From Crotophaga sulcirostris (taxonomy: Eukaryota; Chordata; Aves; Cuculiformes; Crotophagidae), in contig VYZB01000529.1 in NCBI GenBank assembly GCA_013397455.1, positions 196,231 through 260,230 on the forward strand: a stretch of DNA of 64,000 bases, given 5' to 3'. Below are positions 60,944-64,000 of this stretch, in pieces (the first letter of the stretch is position 1; each line of letters begins with the position of its first letter). A program made the position numbers and the translations under genes. The notes beneath the pieces are model-generated. The model saw nothing but the letters and a program-made list of their open reading frames with translations. It did no database searches and had not been told where the DNA came from.

Positions 60944-61140
60944 CAGGGATGTCAAACTCCCAGCTCCCGCCGTTCTCCCACAGCGTAACGCGTGTCACGC
61001 CCTGCACACGTGCCCAGCGCTGGCAGCAGCACAGGGACAAGGAGCTCGGCGCTGCCCCTGGGTACAAACAAGGTGCTGGGCTGGATAAAACAAGGTGGAG
61101 GGATGGAGTCAGCCTGCAGGCTGTGAGTTTGAGACCTCTG
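60944..61140. mobile_element. Non-autonomous hAT-like DNA transposon (197 bp MITE)
   Basis: The left end CAGGGATGTCAAACTC and the complement of the right end CAGAGGTCTCAAACTC match at 13 of 16 positions, begin CAG and match the hAT TIR style. The element is flanked on both sides by the identical 8-bp ATCTAAAG (60936-60943 and 61141-61148), the target duplication length of hAT transposases. The inside has no transposase. It holds a CpG-rich core (about ten CpGs between 60966 and 61060, for example acgcgt, cacgtg, agcgct). The intact duplication and CpG content suggest an insertion younger than most DNA transposons in bird genomes. Confidence 0.85.
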
Positions 61141-61148
61141 ATCTAAAG
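61141..61148. repeat. Right target-site duplication of the hAT-like element
   Basis: ATCTAAAG, a perfect copy of 60936-60943, directly after the terminal CTG of the element. Confidence 0.85.
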
Positions 61149-64000
61149 CTGTCTGTACTAGGCTTGGATTTGCAGGGGCATTAAATATTTGCTGTGTTCC
61201 AGTCTGGTGGCAATGTTACACTTGTTCAACTTGTTTTTATTGTCTCAGAAGATCAAACATTTGTTCAGACTATAACTGTAGCCAGAAACCCCTGCTGGAG
61301 GCAGAGAGGTGGTTAGGATACAACTAGTACCTAAACTCTGATGAGCAAAGGCCCAAAAGATAGTTAAAGCCTATTCTGATGTGAGGAGGTTTGTAATATA
61401 AAATCTTATTTAAAATTAATGGAAACAATAAACAGTGACTATATTTTCAATATATGAAATAAAATTTTTAAAAATATACATGCATGCCCATGTAGGAGGG
61501 GTTCTGAATAGGCAAGTCAGTTACAAGATATTCTAGCCACAGTAGTAATGTAACTAAGTGTATTTATCCTTGGGTAGTAAATATAAGCAGTTAGATGATT
61601 TCACTATTAGTTACAGCTTCCCAAAAAGCTGTAACTGTGTGTCCAGAGGGTGGTATGTACAGCTCTACTCCTGGCATAGGAATCTAGCTTGCATCCTGTT
61701 TGCTTATTAGTCAGTGGCATTGGTTATTGTTTGATGCCAACAGCAGCGGTTGAAAAAAAAAACAACAATCCCAGTTCTTTAATTTTTTTTTGTTTTTAAG
61801 ATGATGATTTGTCTCCTCACATAAAAATAAACAGATTTACTGTCTCCCAGTGTCTGAGTCATTTCATCAGATGGGTCAATGACTGGAATGTGAAATTTTT
61901 GCTTCTGTTTATAAAAGTGCCTGCTAAACAAGCTAGTTAATACGAGGGTAGTATGCCAAGCATGGCTTGTAACGTGCTGATGGACTATTCTGCATTTTAT
62001 TCTCTGAAGTACTCTTCCTTTTGGGCTACCAAACTAGTGTATAATGTTAAGTTCTTAAAAATATAATGGCTTGTTTTCTGCCAGTGATAATTACTCCTGC
62101 TATACAATAGGTTTTAGTACCATGCAGCAACCTATGGTCACAAGAAGTTGTCTAATATTTCTTGCTGCGTCCTTCTTGTTGTTTTTTGATTTTTTCTTAC
62201 CCATAGCTCTGTATTCTGTTACACAAGTAGCCAGACTTTTTTGCTATCCTACTGTGTTTAAATACTAACTTTAAATACTAACTATCCACTGGATGTTAAA
62301 CTATGTTTTTAATAAGAAAATATGAAAGATTAAAGCAGCCTCATTGTAAATAGATGCTCTTAAAAGCCTTGGCCCTGATGAGACAAGAGCATTTTTTTTA
62401 TTAATAACTTTTTATTAAATGACAAATATGTGTATTCTAAAAATAGATTTTAAATCTTTTAAGTAGTATGGGGAACAATGCTGTGTTTTAGCCTCTACTG
62501 TTTATACATATAGTAGGTGACAGCTTAGGGGAATGTCTGAACTAACTTTAAAAAAACAGTTTCAGAGCAAATAGCTGTAAATCTAACAGCATGAAACCAA
62601 AGTGATTATTCAGGCTTTCACATGGATTTTTCAGTCTCGTTTGTACTACGTTTATGCCATTAGTCTGTTATTCCCACAATGCAATATATAGTGAACGTGT
62701 GAAATAAGCAAGGAGGAGCATTACAGATTGACTGGAGGGAGCTGAGGTGGAGGAAGGAAAATGGGATATTTTACAACATGGTGGCCAAGTATAGTATAGA
62801 GTTTGATCAGTGCTGGTATTCAGCTATTTGTCCTTTTTGTTTAAAAATAGGTTTAGAGCTGTGGAAAACAATGCTAGTAGAATTTTAATGAAGATGAAGT
62901 TGATTCCAGATTTTTCTCCCCCCCTAGGAATTTTTCTTGTTGGAAAAGGAAACCCTTATAGGAGTAACAGACTGGAAAGTTACTGGCAAATTGTAGACAG
63001 TTCTGTAGGACCAGGAAGATGAATCAATGCAGTATTTTCCAGAATATCTGAAGTGAAAATAGAACAGAATCAATCATATAGGATTCAGTGCTCAGTGATC
63101 TAAATCTTAACGTAAGATGATGCAGAAAGATGAGTTTATTGATAATACCCTGAAATAGGAAGGGATAAAATTGATCTTTGGTGGTTGGGGAGGAAGGTTT
63201 TGCCATTTTCAAGGTATGAAGTGATCAGATCTCAACCTCAAATCAGACCAGTAAGGGTGGAGAGAAAACATGAGAAACAAGTTTAGAATATATAGAAAAG
63301 TGCACACGATAAAGTATGTTAGTCAACAGGTACGTCTGTAAAAAAGGCAAAATGAAGACTGTGACCTCTGATTCTGTCTATAGTGGTAAATGCTGGAGTA
63401 GGCAGAAAAGTTTAGATGCAAGATTTACAACTTGATCTGGGAAAGCTTAAGTTTTATTGCTAGACATGACTAGTCTTTATATTGCAGATAGTTTGTATTT
63501 AACAACATAAGGAAAATTAACTTGAGATTTTTCTCCTTGTTTTATTTAAATAAAAGTTATTTTAATAAGCTGAAGAACTTCTAGGCAATTTTCTTATTGT
63601 GTTAATAATATACTTCTTGGGTGGTTGAAGGCATGAGACCAAAGGAAAACAAATACACTAATATCACAGTATTATATGCCCTGGAGTGTTCTAACAATGT
63701 AGGCTTTGGTCCAGAGCTCAATCAAACCACCTGGAGTTTATGTATTTACTCCACCTGAGGACCATCAGCTCATTAGTGGCTGGCAGAATTGTCCCATTAC
63801 TCATGTCCCTACTGTAATCTTTGGGTGTGTTGGGGTTGAGGATGCTTCCTTGCTTTTTAACACATCACATTGACTTGTGACTAAATAAGGTTTATGCTGG
63901 AATGGAAAGATTTTATTCTACCTTATGGATGTAGAAAAGGGGTGACTGAAATTTTTCACGTTGTAGAGTTACAGCTGTCTTTACTTAATGTATATTCTTC
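61149..64000. other. Intergenic DNA, no gene recognised
   Basis: AT-rich DNA. It contains an 11-bp perfect inverted repeat (61609-61619 with 61626-61636) and a 13-bp tandem duplication (62258-62283, unit ttaaatactaact). No coding exon or transposon was recognised up to the window edge. Confidence 0.65.
62258..62283. repeat. Perfect 13-bp tandem duplication
   Basis: Two adjacent identical copies of ttaaatactaact. Probably slippage. Confidence 0.9.

Noticed and set aside
1..64000. CRISPR arrays, tRNA or rRNA genes, operons
   Set aside because: No spaced direct-repeat array, no cloverleaf with A/B boxes and no rRNA text were seen; the window is vertebrate nuclear DNA.

Overview
This is vertebrate nuclear DNA, almost certainly from a bird. 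It is AT-rich, intron-bearing and CpG-poor. Its interspersed repeats are mainly CR1 LINE 3' ends, including copies that end in the ATTCTATG-type terminal repeat typical of avian CR1, plus one decayed ERVL-like endogenous retrovirus. There is no operon structure, and no prokaryotic or plasmid features are present.

The only protein-coding gene I can support is the 3' half of ARHGAP5 (p190-B RhoGAP) on the + strand. Five exons (3651-3798, 10388-10465, 11861-11992, 12809-12914, 16669-16999) join in frame into 264 codons. They encode a polybasic stretch, a complete RhoGAP domain with its arginine finger, and the proline/glutamine-rich C-terminal tail ending DPLGII. Bases 1-3650 are the intron upstream of the first of these exons; the large exon with the GTPase and FF domains must lie before the window. 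A long AU-rich 3' UTR runs to about 20190 and carries several possible poly(A) signals.

From about 20190 to 64000 no coding exon could be recognised. In other vertebrates the next gene downstream is AKAP6, but none of its exons was identified here. This roughly 44 kb intergenic stretch holds CR1 copies (27515-27680 weak, 32520-33098 strong, 54553-54718 strong), an ERVL-like pol fragment on the - strand with its LTR end (56017-57110), and a 197-bp element with hAT-type terminal inverted repeats and a perfect 8-bp target duplication (60944-61140). It also has two GC-rich islands, simple repeats, and several homeodomain-, CRE- or MEF2-motif clusters that look like candidate regulatory DNA.

I found no convincing new biological system. 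The best items for a second look are the CpG-rich hAT-like element, the two perfect CRE (TGACGTCA) neighbourhoods at 43.3-43.5 kb and 60.2-60.3 kb, the homeodomain-motif clusters near 42.2 and 51.5 kb, the long imperfect hairpin at 52.65-52.72 kb, and the weak splice donor of the fourth ARHGAP5 exon.
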